From the NCBI RefSeq assembly GCF_003751085.1, contig NZ_RJJY01000001.1, positions 4,092,001 through 4,156,000 of the forward strand: a stretch of DNA of 64,000 bases, read 5' to 3'. Below the pieces are notes generated by a model, which was given only the letters and a program-made list of their open reading frames with translations, searched no databases and was not told the origin of the DNA. This DNA comes from Micromonospora sp. Llam0. GTDB lineage: Bacteria; Actinomycetota; Actinomycetes; Mycobacteriales; Micromonosporaceae. This document shows, one piece after another, positions 7,805-16,482 of this stretch. How positions within the stretch are numbered: the first letter of the stretch is position 1; every line of letters begins with the position of its first letter. Both the position numbers and the translations under genes were made by a program.

Positions 7805-8575
7805 CTACTCGTACTGCTGCCGGGGGGCGTCGATCTGCTGCCACGACTCGACCGCCAGATAGGGGATGCTGGCCCCGTTCACCGGGTCGGTGCCGATCCG
7901 GTCGCTGTACCGGCCGACCACCTCGATCCAGGTGTCCGCCGGCAGCCCGGTCGGGGCGCTGCCGTCCATCCCGACCTTGATCGGCCGGCCGTCGGCGGCG
8001 CAGCAGGAGAGCACGATCCGGGCCAGCATCGGCTCACCGTCCGGGCCGTCGGTGACGAAGCCGGTGAGCCGCACGTCGCGCCCGTCCAGCGACCGGCCCT
8101 CGTCGAAGATCGCCCGGGAGGCGTAGTCGAGCACACTGATCTCGGCCGGATCGCCGTCCGGCAACGGCGGATAGTCCGACGATGCCTGCTCGCTGCTCAA
8201 CGCGGTACCGGCCTGCGCGACGGCGTACGAACCCAGCGCCGGCGGGGCGACCAGCAGCAGCCCGAGCACCGGCAGGATCAGCAGCCAACCCACCCTCGGC
8301 TCGTGATGGGCGTGGCCGTGGCCGTCGTCGGCGGTGTCGTTGGGCCCGGAATGCGCATCATGCCCGGAATGCGCAACGGCGGCGGCCGGTGTCGACCGAC
8401 GCCGCAGGTCGTGCCAGAGCGTCATGACCGCTGCGGCGATCAGCAGCAGACCGGCGACGATCAGGAACGGCTGCAGCGCTTCCTTGACGTACCGCAGATA
8501 CATGTCGGTGACGCTGGCCCGGACCACCGCGCCGCCGAGCAGCAGCAGCACCACACCTTGAGCCTGTTTGTTCAC
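7805..8575 (-). CDS. TIGR03943 family protein (permease partner, YcgQ-like)
   Basis: 256 aa. The GTG overlaps the stop of the permease gene (GTGA). Two N-terminal helices are followed by a His-rich loop (HSGHDAHSG, DDGHGHAHHEP), a further helix, and then a soluble domain with DYASRAIFDEGRSLDGRDVRLTG-type beta structure and a CC pair (LSCCAADGRPI), typical of TIGR03943. These always accompany a DUF318-type permease, as in Bacillus ycgR-ycgQ. A role in metal export or import has been suggested for the pair; the His-rich loop and nearby zinc genes fit but do not prove it. Confidence 0.85.
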   Translation of the reverse strand: MNKQAQGVVLLLLGGAVVRASVTDMYLRYVKEALQPFLIVAGLLLIAAAVMTLWHDLRRRSTPAAAVAHSGHDAHSGPNDTADDGHGHAHHEPRVGWLLILPVLGLLLVAPPALGSYAVAQAGTALSSEQASSDYPPLPDGDPAEISVLDYASRAIFDEGRSLDGRDVRLTGFVTDGPDGEPMLARIVLSCCAADGRPIKVGMDGSAPTGLPADTWIEVVGRYSDRIGTDPVNGASIPYLAVESWQQIDAPRQQYE

Positions 8576-9669
8576 AACAGCACCGTCCCCACCGCGACCG
8601 CCACCACGACGGCGATCAGGAATGTCGCCGGAGCGAACCGGTACGCGAATCTGCGCCCGAACGTACCGGCCTGCATCGAGATCAGTTTCAGGTCGACCAT
8701 CGGGCCGACGACCAGGAAGACCAGCCGCGAGGTCAGCGAGAACTGCGACAGCGAGGCCGCGACGAAGGCGTCCGCCTCGGAGCAGATCGACAACAGCACG
8801 GCGAGTACGGCGAGCGCCAGGATGGACAGCACCGGGTTGTCGGCGAGAGTCTGCAGCCAGCGCTCCGGCACCAGCACGTTGATGCTGGCGGCGGCCATCG
8901 CCCCGATGACCAGGAAACCGCCGGCGTGCATGATGTCGTGCCGGACCGCCGCCCAGAACGCCCGCGCCCGGGACAGGTCGTCCAGGTCGGGGCGGTGCGG
9001 CAGGCGGATCCAGTCGGTACGGCCCAGCCGCAGCCACAGCCAGCCCATCACGACCGCGACGAGCAGGCTGGCGACGCCTCGGCCGAGGACCATCTCCGGG
9101 TTGTTCGGGAAGGCGACCGCCGTGGCCACCAGCACGATCGGGTTGATCGCCGGGGCGGCAAGCAGGAACGCCAGCGCGGCGGCCGGCGCCACGCCCCGAC
9201 GGATCAGCGACCCGGCGATCGGCACCGAACCACACTCGCAGCCGGGCAGCACCACCCCGGCGGCGCTGGCCACCGGCACCGCCAGCGCCGGATGTTTCGG
9301 CAGCGCCTTGGCCCAGAACGACCGGGGCACGAAGACCGCGATCACCGCGGAGAGCACCACCCCGAAGACCAGGAACGGCATCGCCTGGACCATCACCGAG
9401 ACGAAGACCGTGGTCCAGGTCTGCAGCCGGGGGTCGGAGATCAGGTTGGCCAACGGCTCGCGGAAGATCACCAGCCCGATCAGCAGGAAGGCGAGCACCT
9501 CCACCGAGCCGACCCGGCCACCGAACAGCCGGCGTCGGGGTGGTCGTGGGCCACCGGGCGGTCCGGCGCCGCCGCCGGACCCGGTCAGGTCGTCGTCGGC
9601 CGGCGCGGCCCAGTCGATGTCGTCGCCTGGGCGCGTCCGACGCGTCGCGGTGCGATCGGCAGCGGTCAC
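8572..9669 (-). CDS. Permease of the DUF318/ArsP-like family (YcgR-like)
   Basis: 365 aa from GTG 9669; translations starting further upstream have no membrane or family character. After a 50-residue polar, Pro/Arg-rich N-terminus there are about nine helices. The diagnostic motif PGCECGSVPIAG follows the third or fourth helix, and a paired motif LLSICSEADAFVAASL sits in the second half; both Cys motifs are hallmarks of PF03773. It is an operon with the TIGR03943 gene. Substrate unknown (metal or thiol-conjugated solute suspected). It is divergent from the TPP-riboswitch operon. Confidence 0.88.
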   Translation of the reverse strand: MTAADRTATRRTRPGDDIDWAAPADDDLTGSGGGAGPPGGPRPPRRRLFGGRVGSVEVLAFLLIGLVIFREPLANLISDPRLQTWTTVFVSVMVQAMPFLVFGVVLSAVIAVFVPRSFWAKALPKHPALAVPVASAAGVVLPGCECGSVPIAGSLIRRGVAPAAALAFLLAAPAINPIVLVATAVAFPNNPEMVLGRGVASLLVAVVMGWLWLRLGRTDWIRLPHRPDLDDLSRARAFWAAVRHDIMHAGGFLVIGAMAAASINVLVPERWLQTLADNPVLSILALAVLAVLLSICSEADAFVAASLSQFSLTSRLVFLVVGPMVDLKLISMQAGTFGRRFAYRFAPATFLIAVVVAVAVGTVLL

Positions 9670-9807
9670 GGCGGGCTGGTCCCCTCGCTGGTGTGAAGGC
9701 GGGCAGTTCACGATAACCCGCGCAGGGGTGCCCGCCACCACACCGGGACGCGCCCACTGTCGGTGCGGTGCCACCGGTGCTAGCGTCGGTGGCACAACCT
9801 GATGTCC

Positions 9808-9890
<83 letters not shown>

Positions 9891-9902
9891 TTGGAGCGAC
9901 CA

Positions 9903-10502
9903 ATGACGCGACAAAATGCATCTGTCGACCGCAGCTGGCGGACCGTCGACATCGTGGTCGCCTCGGTGATCGCGGTCGCGTTCGGGGTGGTCTTCTGGCT
10001 GTGGGGGTTGATCTGGACCGCCACCGAGGCCGCGTTCACCTTCTTCCCGCCCGCCCAGGCGGTGCTGTACGGGGTGTGGCTGGTGCCGGCCGTGCTCGGC
10101 GCGCTGGTGATCCGCAAGCCGGGAGCGGCGTTGTTCTGCGAACTGGTCGCCGCGGTCGTCTCGGCGGCGTTGGGCAGCCAGTGGGGTGCCGTGGTGATCG
10201 TGCAGGGGCTGGCCCAGGGGGTCGGTGCCGAGCTGGTCTTTCTGGCGGTGGCGTACCGCTCGTTCCGGCTGCCGGTGGCGCTGGCCGCCGGTGCGGCCGC
10301 CGGGCTCGGCGCGGCGATCTTCGACCAGATCCGCTACTACGCGCCGTACGACCTGGTCAGCTTCCGGATTCCGATCTTCATCGTCACCGTGGTCAGCGCG
10401 GTCGTGCTGGCCGGTGCCGGCAGCGTGGCGCTGACCCGGGCGCTGGCCCGCACCGGGGTGCTCGACCGGTTCCCCGCCGGCCGCGACCGCACCACGGTGT
10501 GA
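9903..10502 (+). CDS. ykoE: ECF transporter substrate-binding (S) component, thiamine/HMP
   Basis: 199 aa with about six helices. VDIVVASVIAVAFGVVFWLWG near the N-terminus and the IFDQIRYYAPYDLVSFRIP region are typical of YkoE, the hydroxymethylpyrimidine/thiamine S component. It binds substrate in the membrane and docks on the YkoD-YkoC energy module encoded next. Expression is governed by the preceding TPP riboswitch. Confidence 0.9.
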   Translation: MTRQNASVDRSWRTVDIVVASVIAVAFGVVFWLWGLIWTATEAAFTFFPPAQAVLYGVWLVPAVLGALVIRKPGAALFCELVAAVVSAALGSQWGAVVIVQGLAQGVGAELVFLAVAYRSFRLPVALAAGAAAGLGAAIFDQIRYYAPYDLVSFRIPIFIVTVVSAVVLAGAGSVALTRALARTGVLDRFPAGRDRTTV

Positions 10503-10551
10503 CCCGGCCGGGGTCGCACCACCGGGTGGTTCGGCCGGGGCCGGCCGGGTC

Positions 10552-11976
10552 GTGAGCCGGCTGGAGCTGCGCGGGTTCGGCTGGCGGCACGCCGGCCGCC
10601 GGGCCTGGGCGGTCCGCGACGTCGAGCTGAGCGTCGACGTCGGCGAACGAGTCCTGCTGCTCGGGCCGTCGGGTGCCGGCAAGAGCACGCTGCTGGCGGC
10701 GATCGCCGGGCTGCTGCCGGCCGACTCGGGCGAGCAGGCCGGCACAGTCACCGTCGACGGGCTCGACCCGCGCACGGCCCGCGAGCGGGTCGGCATCGTC
10801 TTCCAGGACCCGCAGAGTCAGCTGGTGATGGCGCGCAGCGGCGACGACGTCGCCTTCGGGCTGGAAAACCGGGGCGTGCCGGCCGAGCAGATCTGGCCAC
10901 GGGTGGACGCCGCGCTGGCCCGGGTCGGCTTCCGCTACGGCCGGGACCGCCCGACCGCCGCGCTGTCCGGCGGCGAGCAGCAGCGGCTGGCCCTGGCCGG
11001 GGCGCTCGCCCTGCGGCCGGGTCTGCTGCTGCTGGACGAGCCGACCGCCAACCTGGACCCGGCCGGCGCCGACCTGGTCCGCGACGCCGTCGCCGAGGCG
11101 CTCGACGGGGACCGGGACACCACGCTGGTGGTCGTCGAACACCGGGTGGCTCAGGCGCTGCCGCTGGTCGACCGGGTGGTGGTGCTGTCCGCCGGTGGCG
11201 GCGTACGGGCCGACGGCAAGCCGGACGAGATCTTCGACCGGTACGGCGGGCAACTGGCCGCCGACGGTGTCTGGGTGCCCGACCAGCCGCTGCCGCAGCG
11301 AGGCGGGCCCGCCGCCCCGGCCGGTGAGCCGCTGCTGATCGCCGACCGGGTCGGGCTGGTGCCCCGGCTCGCCCCGCTCGCCGACGAGGTGCCGGTACGC
11401 GGCGGCGAGGCACTGGCCGTGCTGGGGCCCAACGGTGCCGGCAAGACCACGCTGGCCCTGCTGCTCGGCGGGCTGGTCGCGGCCACCGACGGAACGGTCC
11501 GGGCCACCGCCGCGTTGACCGGCGACGGCCGGGTCGGCCCGGCCCCGCACCGGTGGCGGGCACCGGAGCTGGTCCGCCGGATCGGCAACGTGTTCCAGAA
11601 CCCGGAGCACCAGTTCGTCGCCACCACGGTGGCCGACGAGTTGGCTCTCGGCCCGCGCCGCTGCGGGCTGGCGGAGTCGGCCGTCGCCAGCGTGGTCGAC
11701 GAGCTGCTGCACCGGCTGCGGCTGGACCGGTTGGCGGCGGCCAACCCGTACACCCTCTCCGGTGGTGAGGCGCGGCGGCTGAGTGTGGCGACCGCCCTGG
11801 CCACCGCGCCCCGCCTGCTGGTGCTCGACGAGCCGACGTTCGGCCAGGACCGGCGTACCTGGCTTGAGCTGGTCGCGCTGCTCGGTGAGCTGCGCGACGC
11901 CGGGCACGGGATCGTGACGGTGACCCACGACGTCAACCTCGTCGCCGCCCTCGCCGATCGGCGGTTGACCCTGTGA
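10552..11976 (+). CDS. ykoD: ECF transporter double ATPase
   Basis: 474 aa fused tandem ATPase. The first cassette has Walker A GPSGAGKST (about residue 38), LSGGEQQR (about 138) and LLLLDEPTANLDP. The second has GPNGAGKTT (about 290), LSGGEARR (about 402) and LLVLDEPTFGQD. A single protein thus replaces the usual EcfA/EcfA' pair. The GTG start lies 49 nt after ykoE, and the stop overlaps the GTG of the T component. Confidence 0.92.
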   Translation: MSRLELRGFGWRHAGRRAWAVRDVELSVDVGERVLLLGPSGAGKSTLLAAIAGLLPADSGEQAGTVTVDGLDPRTARERVGIVFQDPQSQLVMARSGDDVAFGLENRGVPAEQIWPRVDAALARVGFRYGRDRPTAALSGGEQQRLALAGALALRPGLLLLDEPTANLDPAGADLVRDAVAEALDGDRDTTLVVVEHRVAQALPLVDRVVVLSAGGGVRADGKPDEIFDRYGGQLAADGVWVPDQPLPQRGGPAAPAGEPLLIADRVGLVPRLAPLADEVPVRGGEALAVLGPNGAGKTTLALLLGGLVAATDGTVRATAALTGDGRVGPAPHRWRAPELVRRIGNVFQNPEHQFVATTVADELALGPRRCGLAESAVASVVDELLHRLRLDRLAAANPYTLSGGEARRLSVATALATAPRLLVLDEPTFGQDRRTWLELVALLGELRDAGHGIVTVTHDVNLVAALADRRLTL

Positions 11977-12782
11977 TCGGCGGACCGGACGGCACCGAGG
12001 CGACGGCCGGTTCGGCGCCGCTGGCCCGCCGCAACCCGGTGGCGAAGCTCGCCGCCGCGCTGGTCTTCTCGGTGCTGCTGCTGGCCACCCTGGACCCGGT
12101 GGCGCCGGCGGTCGCGATCGCCGTCGAGCTGGCCGTGGTCCCGCTGTTCGGGCTGGGCTACCGTGCCCTGCTGCGCCGGATGGCACCGCTGCTGCTGAGC
12201 GCCGCCGGGGTGCTGGTCACCCTGACGCTGTTCGCCGCCGAACGGACCGGCACGGTGCTGCTCACCGCCGGCCCGGTGCTGGTGACCAGCGGGGTGCTGG
12301 TCACCGCGCTCGGGCTGGCGTTGCGGCTGCTGGCCGTGGCGCTGCCCGGGGTGCTGGTCTTCGCCACCACCGACCCGACGGACCTGGCCGATGCCCTGGT
12401 GCAGAACGTCAAGGCCCCGCCCCGGTTCGCGATCGGGGCGCTCGCCGCGTTCCGGCTGGTGCCGATGCTGGCCGCCGAGTGGCAGCTGCTGGCGATGGCC
12501 CGCCGGGCCCGGGGCATCGACGCGGGCCGCAACCCGGTGCGTCGGCTCCGGTTGTTCGCGGCGACCGCTTTCGGGTTGCTGGTGCTGGCGATCCGCCGGG
12601 GTACCCGGCTGGCCACCGCGATGGACGCCCGGGGGTTCGACGCCGGCATCCCCCGGACCAGCGCCCGGCGGCAACGGTTCGGGGCGGCCGACGCGGCTCT
12701 GGTCGTCGGTGCCGCGATCGCCGCCGGCGGGTCGCTGGCGGTCAGTTTCGCCGCCGGGGTCTTCCGCCCGGTGATCGGCTGA
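11973..12782 (+). CDS. ykoC: ECF transporter transmembrane (T) component
   Basis: 269 aa. Five to six helices and the two coupling motifs of T proteins (ARRARGID and AMDARGFD, Ala-Arg-Gly type) are present, by which EcfT contacts the ATPases. The GTG overlaps the stop of the double ATPase. It completes the YkoE-YkoD-YkoC thiamine-precursor importer. Confidence 0.9.
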   Translation: MIGGPDGTEATAGSAPLARRNPVAKLAAALVFSVLLLATLDPVAPAVAIAVELAVVPLFGLGYRALLRRMAPLLLSAAGVLVTLTLFAAERTGTVLLTAGPVLVTSGVLVTALGLALRLLAVALPGVLVFATTDPTDLADALVQNVKAPPRFAIGALAAFRLVPMLAAEWQLLAMARRARGIDAGRNPVRRLRLFAATAFGLLVLAIRRGTRLATAMDARGFDAGIPRTSARRQRFGAADAALVVGAAIAAGGSLAVSFAAGVFRPVIG

Positions 12783-12946
12783 GCGCTGCCGACAGACAGG
12801 ACCGCAGGTCAACAGTGGTGTGACCGATGCATACATGGCTACACCTTCACGGCACGTGCGCCGCAACGACGGCGGTACGTCGCCTGTTGTTTCCCCTCCT
12901 CCACGAGATTGACCGCGACAAAGTTGATCTGGGAGGCGGAACAGGG

Positions 12947-14662
12947 ATGGGACACCACCACCATCATCACCACCACGACCATGCGGCGACCGGTGCCGAC
13001 GTACCGGCACCGCTCGACCTGTCGGTGCCGGACGCCGAACTGTCGCCGACCGAGGCGTCCCGGCGTACCTTCCTGCGGAACGCCGGGCTGCTCGGGGCCG
13101 GCGCGGCCGCGTCATCGGTGCTGGCCGGCGGACACGCCGCGCACGCCGCACCGGCCGGCGACCACGCCGGCGGCGGCACCGGCGGCGGCCAGGCCAACGA
13201 CGGCGAGTTCGTCTGGCTGGCCGGCGACCACCACATCCACACCCAGTACAGCTCGGACGCCATTTACCGGGTGGTCGACCAGGCCAAGCATGCCCGCGCG
13301 TACGGCCTGGACTGGATCGTCATCACCGACCACGGCAACGCCACCCACGCCAGGATCGGGGTGGAGAAGGTCAACCCGGACATCGTCGCCACCCGCCGGG
13401 AGATCAAGGATCTGCTGATCTACCAGGGTCTGGAGTGGAACATTCCGTCGGCCGAGCACGGCACGGTCTGGGTGCAGCCCAGCCCGAACGAGGTCGCGGT
13501 GCTCAAGCAGTTCGAGACCGACTACGACGGTTCGGTGACCGGCACCAGCGGCTCCAGCCCGGCCAACGAGGCGCTCGCCGTCGCCGGGATCAAGTTCCTG
13601 GCCGAGGAGGTCCGCAATCGCCGGATCGGCGGCGCGCTGTTCCTGGCCAACCACCCGTCCCGGCGGGGCGTCGACTCGCCGCACGAGATGCGGGCGTGGC
13701 GCGACGCCGACCCGACGGTGGCGGTCGGCATGGAAGGCGCGCCGGGGCACCAGGCGGCGAGTCTGCCGGCGCCGAACGGCCCGGGTCGCGGTCGCGGCTA
13801 CTACGAGGGCAGCCCGTCGGCGGCGTCGTTCCCCGGCTACCCGTTGGAGAGCTACCGCACCTGGGGCGGCTTCGACTGGATGACCGCCACCGTGGGCGGG
13901 CTGTGGGACAGCCTGCTCGCCGAGGGCAAGCCGTGGTGGATCAGCGTCAACTCCGACTCGCACTTCAACTACCTGGGTACGTCGATGCGCGGGCCGGGCA
14001 GCGACTTCAACGCCAACGGCAAGTACAACGACCCGGTGTACGGGCCGCTGATCACCACCGCGGGTGACTTCTGGCCGGGCCAGTACGGTCGGACGCACGT
14101 CGGCGCCAAGGCGTTCGGCTACCGCGCGGTGATGGACGCGATGCGGGCCGGCCGGGTCTGGGTGGACCACGGTGGCCTGATCCGGGGCCTGGACATGCGG
14201 GTCCGCCGGCTCAACGACCAGCGGCCGGGAGCCGGTGCCACGCTCGGCGGCACCTTGAAGATCAAGAGTGGTACGTCGGTCGTGGTCACCCTGGACATCG
14301 ATCTGGCGACCGTGCCGAACTGGGCGCAGTTCGTGCCGAAGCTGGCCCGGGTGGACCTGATCGTCGGCGACGTCACCGGACCGGTCACCGACCAGGACAC
14401 CTTCACCGCCCCGACCGCCCGGGTCGCCGCCTCCTTCGAGGTGCAGCCGGGCCGCAAGCGGGTGTCGTTCAGCTACCCGCTGGGCCGGGTGGACCGGCCG
14501 ATGTACGTCCGGGTCCGGGGCACCGACGGCAACCGCAGCGCGCCCGGCCTGATGGGTGCGACGGTCGACCCGCACGGTCCGGCGATGGACGTGCTCGGCG
14601 ACGCCGACCCGTGGCTGGACCTGTGGTTCTACGGCAACCCGATCTGGGTCCTGCCGTCCTGA
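12947..14662 (+). CDS. Tat-exported PHP-domain metallohydrolase (CehA/McbA-like) with octahistidine N-terminus
   Basis: 571 aa from ATG 12947, preceded by GGGAGG; an ATG 40 codons upstream lacks a ribosome site and would bury the signal. The protein begins MG followed by eight His, Asp and His, then 40 residues later a twin-arginine signal (ASRRTFLRNAGLLGAG with an Ala-rich core and AHAAPAG cleavage region). The mature part has the PHP metal motifs GDHHIHTQYSSDA, VITDHGN, LANHPSR and VNSDSH, so a phosphoesterase or amide/ester hydrolase with two or three metals, acting outside the membrane. The C-terminal about 130 residues look like a beta-sandwich. The His tract is in genomic context and is a natural metal-binding leader. 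Substrate unknown. Confidence 0.88.
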   Translation: MGHHHHHHHHDHAATGADVPAPLDLSVPDAELSPTEASRRTFLRNAGLLGAGAAASSVLAGGHAAHAAPAGDHAGGGTGGGQANDGEFVWLAGDHHIHTQYSSDAIYRVVDQAKHARAYGLDWIVITDHGNATHARIGVEKVNPDIVATRREIKDLLIYQGLEWNIPSAEHGTVWVQPSPNEVAVLKQFETDYDGSVTGTSGSSPANEALAVAGIKFLAEEVRNRRIGGALFLANHPSRRGVDSPHEMRAWRDADPTVAVGMEGAPGHQAASLPAPNGPGRGRGYYEGSPSAASFPGYPLESYRTWGGFDWMTATVGGLWDSLLAEGKPWWISVNSDSHFNYLGTSMRGPGSDFNANGKYNDPVYGPLITTAGDFWPGQYGRTHVGAKAFGYRAVMDAMRAGRVWVDHGGLIRGLDMRVRRLNDQRPGAGATLGGTLKIKSGTSVVVTLDIDLATVPNWAQFVPKLARVDLIVGDVTGPVTDQDTFTAPTARVAASFEVQPGRKRVSFSYPLGRVDRPMYVRVRGTDGNRSAPGLMGATVDPHGPAMDVLGDADPWLDLWFYGNPIWVLPS

Positions 14663-14673
14663 CCGCCACCGCC

Positions 14674-15183
14674 ATGACAGTCATCGGAATCAGTCTCGGG
14701 CACGCCGACGACGCCGCCGCCGAACACTGGCTGCACGACGTCGTCGGCGTGGCCGACCTGCACGACCTGGTCGCCTGCACCCATCTGGTGCGGACGCCGA
14801 GGCCGCACGTGGCGATCAGTCTGGCCGCCCCCGACGGGCTGCCAGACCTGCCCGCCACCCCGGCCGATCTCGTCCCGGCGGCGGAGCTCGCCGCCGACGA
14901 GCACCGGGCCGGCCGGTCCGGGCGGGCGGTGCGCTACCCCGGGGTCGACCGTCTGGTCGGCACACTCACCGTCGCGGAGCTGCTCGAGTTCAGCGCGATC
15001 GAGCAGGTCATCATGCTCGGCGGCGCGGTCCCGGAGCCGGAGACGCCGGTGCAGACCCGCGACTTCGTCCGGCCGCAGTGGATCAACGGAGTACTGACGT
15101 TGATCACTACTGCGGTCGGGCCGGGGCGGATCGGGCCATTCGAGCTGCCCGACCCGACCCCGTGCTGCGCCGACAAGCACTGA
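14674..15183 (+). CDS. Hypothetical protein downstream of the PHP hydrolase
   Basis: 169 aa from ATG 14674, 11 nt after the PHP stop. There is no good ribosome site, so translation may be coupled. It has no signal or membrane segment, is acidic and Leu-rich, and the C-terminus is CCADKH, a Cys-Cys-His end that could bind metal. I do not recognise the family. The close spacing and the strong hairpin after it (15221-15257) make it part of the PHP unit. Confidence 0.65.
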   Translation: MTVIGISLGHADDAAAEHWLHDVVGVADLHDLVACTHLVRTPRPHVAISLAAPDGLPDLPATPADLVPAAELAADEHRAGRSGRAVRYPGVDRLVGTLTVAELLEFSAIEQVIMLGGAVPEPETPVQTRDFVRPQWINGVLTLITTAVGPGRIGPFELPDPTPCCADKH

Positions 15184-15220
15184 TCGTACGCCTCACCTAT
15201 CCAGAATCACCTATCCAGTC

Positions 15221-15257
15221 CTCCGGTGCTGGTCACCTCCTGTGGCCAGCGCCGGAG
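15221..15257 (+). terminator. Terminator hairpin after the PHP unit
   Basis: A 12-bp stem (CTCCGGTGCTGG at 15221-15232 with CCAGCGCCGGAG at 15246-15257, one G-U pair) and a 13-nt loop lie 38 nt past the stop at 15183. There is no T-run. It separates this unit from the convergent mini-operon. Confidence 0.7.
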
Positions 15258-15294
15258 GCAGTCTCATGCTCAACGGCCTCCCCTTGCCGGAGCC

Positions 15295-15352
15295 GCGAGG
15301 TGAGGCTTGCGCACGTCATTTCGCATTTTGAGGTGCGTCAGCCTCACCTCGC
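15295..15352. repeat. Long inverted repeat, probable terminator of the mini-operon
   Basis: Perfect 12-bp arms GCGAGGTGAGGC (15295-15306) and GCCTCACCTCGC (15341-15352). Partial pairing continues inward (TGCGCAC with GTGCGTCA), leaving about 18 nt of AT-richer loop. The right arm contains the stop codon of the 42-residue gene at 15344. It probably ends transcription of the three-gene mini-operon from the right; a protein-binding or recombination site is the alternative. The bases just left of it (15280-15294) carry a 15-nt motif found again at 21210-21224. Confidence 0.65.
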
Positions 15353-15472
15353 AGGCGGTGGCGTGGTGGTCAGTTCGCCGCACCGAGGGCACCAGCGGCT
15401 CTTGACTCGGAATGAGAACAACCCGGCCAGGAAGCCGAGTAGCGCGGCGCTCGTCAACGCACAGATTTCCAT
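15344..15472 (-). CDS. 42-residue membrane peptide with CPRC knuckle
   Basis: A short gene from ATG 15472 to TGA 15344. The product starts MEICALTSAALLGFLAGLFS, a single membrane helix of about 18 residues, followed by a basic stretch (FRVKSRW), a zinc-ribbon-like CPRCG and the tail ELTTTPPPAR. AGAGG lies only three bases before the ATG, so initiation may rely on coupling to the upstream gene, which ends 17 nt earlier. It is third in the mini-operon 16238 to 15344 facing the XRE/TPR regulator. It could be a membrane anchor, a toxin-like or signalling peptide, or chance; the helix-basic-CxxC order and operon position favour a real gene. Confidence 0.5.
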   Translation of the reverse strand: MEICALTSAALLGFLAGLFSFRVKSRWCPRCGELTTTPPPAR

Positions 15473-15489
15473 GATCCTCTTTGACTTCT

Positions 15490-15765
15490 CTACGAGTGGG
15501 GATGGTCGACGCCGTTGAGTGGCTGCCGGCGTTGCACCACGCCGGAGCGGGTCAGCGCTGACTTGTAGACGCCGATCGCGGCCATCCGCCCGTCCCGCCC
15601 GGCCGAGGTGATCGTGGCGAGGATGCCGACCACCGGGGACTCGGCGTCGTCGAGGCCGTACCGGATGTCGGAGACCCGGACCGTCATCGACCGGTCGCCG
15701 AACACCCAGTCGGCCTTGCCGAGATGCAGTGTGTCGCCGACCCGCAGGAGATCACCGTCGGCCAT
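15490..15765 (-). CDS. Hypothetical 91-residue protein, second gene of mini-operon
   Basis: The ATG overlaps the upstream stop (ATGA at 15763-15767). The sequence (DLLRVGDTLHLGKADWVFG, then VRVSDIRYGL and VGILATI) is a string of beta-strands suggesting a small barrel, with a polar C-terminus. No known motif and no membrane segment. Translational coupling to the 157-residue gene suggests the products act together. Confidence 0.65.
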   Translation of the reverse strand: MADGDLLRVGDTLHLGKADWVFGDRSMTVRVSDIRYGLDDAESPVVGILATITSAGRDGRMAAIGVYKSALTRSGVVQRRQPLNGVDHPHS

Positions 15766-16238
15766 CAGTCGTCCCGGCCGTCGTGGACGTACCCGTCGGG
15801 CCAGAGTCCGGCGTACTGCAACACCGCCCGCACCCGACGCGCCTTGCCGTGGTCCCAGCGGTCCAGCACCGCCAGCGCGTTGGTGAACGGCGGGCAGAAC
15901 GCAGCCACGTCACACACCCGGCACTCGGCCAACCGACTCGGCATGTGCTCAGCCACCGTCTCCCGCGCACGGTCCAACACGCCGACGTCCGGCCGGTTCC
16001 GCATCGCCGCCGCCACCTCGTCCAGCACCGCCTGCTCGGCGTCGACAACCGGCCGCCCGGCATCCGGCGCGGGTGCCACCGCACGCGCGGCCAGCAGCCG
16101 GAACCGTGAGTCCCGCCCGATGTCCGTCTGCCCCGGCGTCCGTCGCGGCAACGGCGGCCGGTCCGGCGGCGGACCTTCATTACCGCTGAGGTACGGCGAC
16201 GGGCAGTACCTACTGCTCGGCGGGTTGTTTCCGGCCAT
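15765..16238 (-). CDS. Hypothetical 157-residue protein divergent from the XRE/TPR regulator
   Basis: The ATG at 16238 has a near-ideal GGAGG site seven bases upstream. The N-terminal 50 residues are Pro/Arg-rich and probably disordered. The middle is an Ala-rich helical region. A cysteine group (LAECRVCDVAAFCPPF) could hold zinc or an Fe-S centre, and the C-terminal part (VLDRWDHGKARRVRAVLQYAGLWPDGYVHDG) is Trp/Arg-rich. Such proteins are often seen beside XRE regulators in actinomycetes. Function unknown. Confidence 0.68.
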   Translation of the reverse strand: MAGNNPPSSRYCPSPYLSGNEGPPPDRPPLPRRTPGQTDIGRDSRFRLLAARAVAPAPDAGRPVVDAEQAVLDEVAAAMRNRPDVGVLDRARETVAEHMPSRLAECRVCDVAAFCPPFTNALAVLDRWDHGKARRVRAVLQYAGLWPDGYVHDGRDD

Positions 16239-16386
16239 GCGCTTTCCTCCGTGGAGAAATGTCAGCGAATACATTCGATGATCCTCAACGCCATTTATTG
16301 CTGCTCGTGTGACTCACTACATCCACGGTCGCCTACGTCACACGCACGCCACCACCCGCCGACATCCGGAGATTCCGAGACGTCCA

Positions 16387-16405
16387 TTCCTCGCGCCACG
16401 GGGAA
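16387..16405. promoter_or_regulatory. Candidate 19-bp operator upstream of the XRE/TPR gene
   Basis: TTCCTCGCGCCACGGGGAA is a near-palindrome (TTCCtCG / CGGGGAA around CGCCA). The same 19 bases with one change occur at 18704-18722 upstream of the GNAT gene, where the arms are perfect. Here it lies 77 nt before the regulator start and about 150 nt before the divergent mini-operon. It is a plausible binding site for the XRE/TPR protein. Confidence 0.5.
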
Positions 16406-16482
16406 GTTCCCAAAATCGGAGCAGTCACGTATGGTCTATCCAAATAGGTCTGCGAATATTTCTGATCATGGGCGGTGACGGC

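Noticed and set aside
12827..12946. ATG 40 codons upstream as start of the PHP gene
   Set aside because: No ribosome site and unrelated sequence before the His tract; ATG 12947 has GGGAGG.
12953..12976. Eight histidines taken as vector tag contamination
   Set aside because: The tract is within continuous genomic sequence with natural neighbours and a natural Tat signal after it; no vector sequence is seen.
15221..15257. tRNA or small RNA gene at the island edge
   Set aside because: Only a simple hairpin; no cloverleaf or anticodon arm could be folded.
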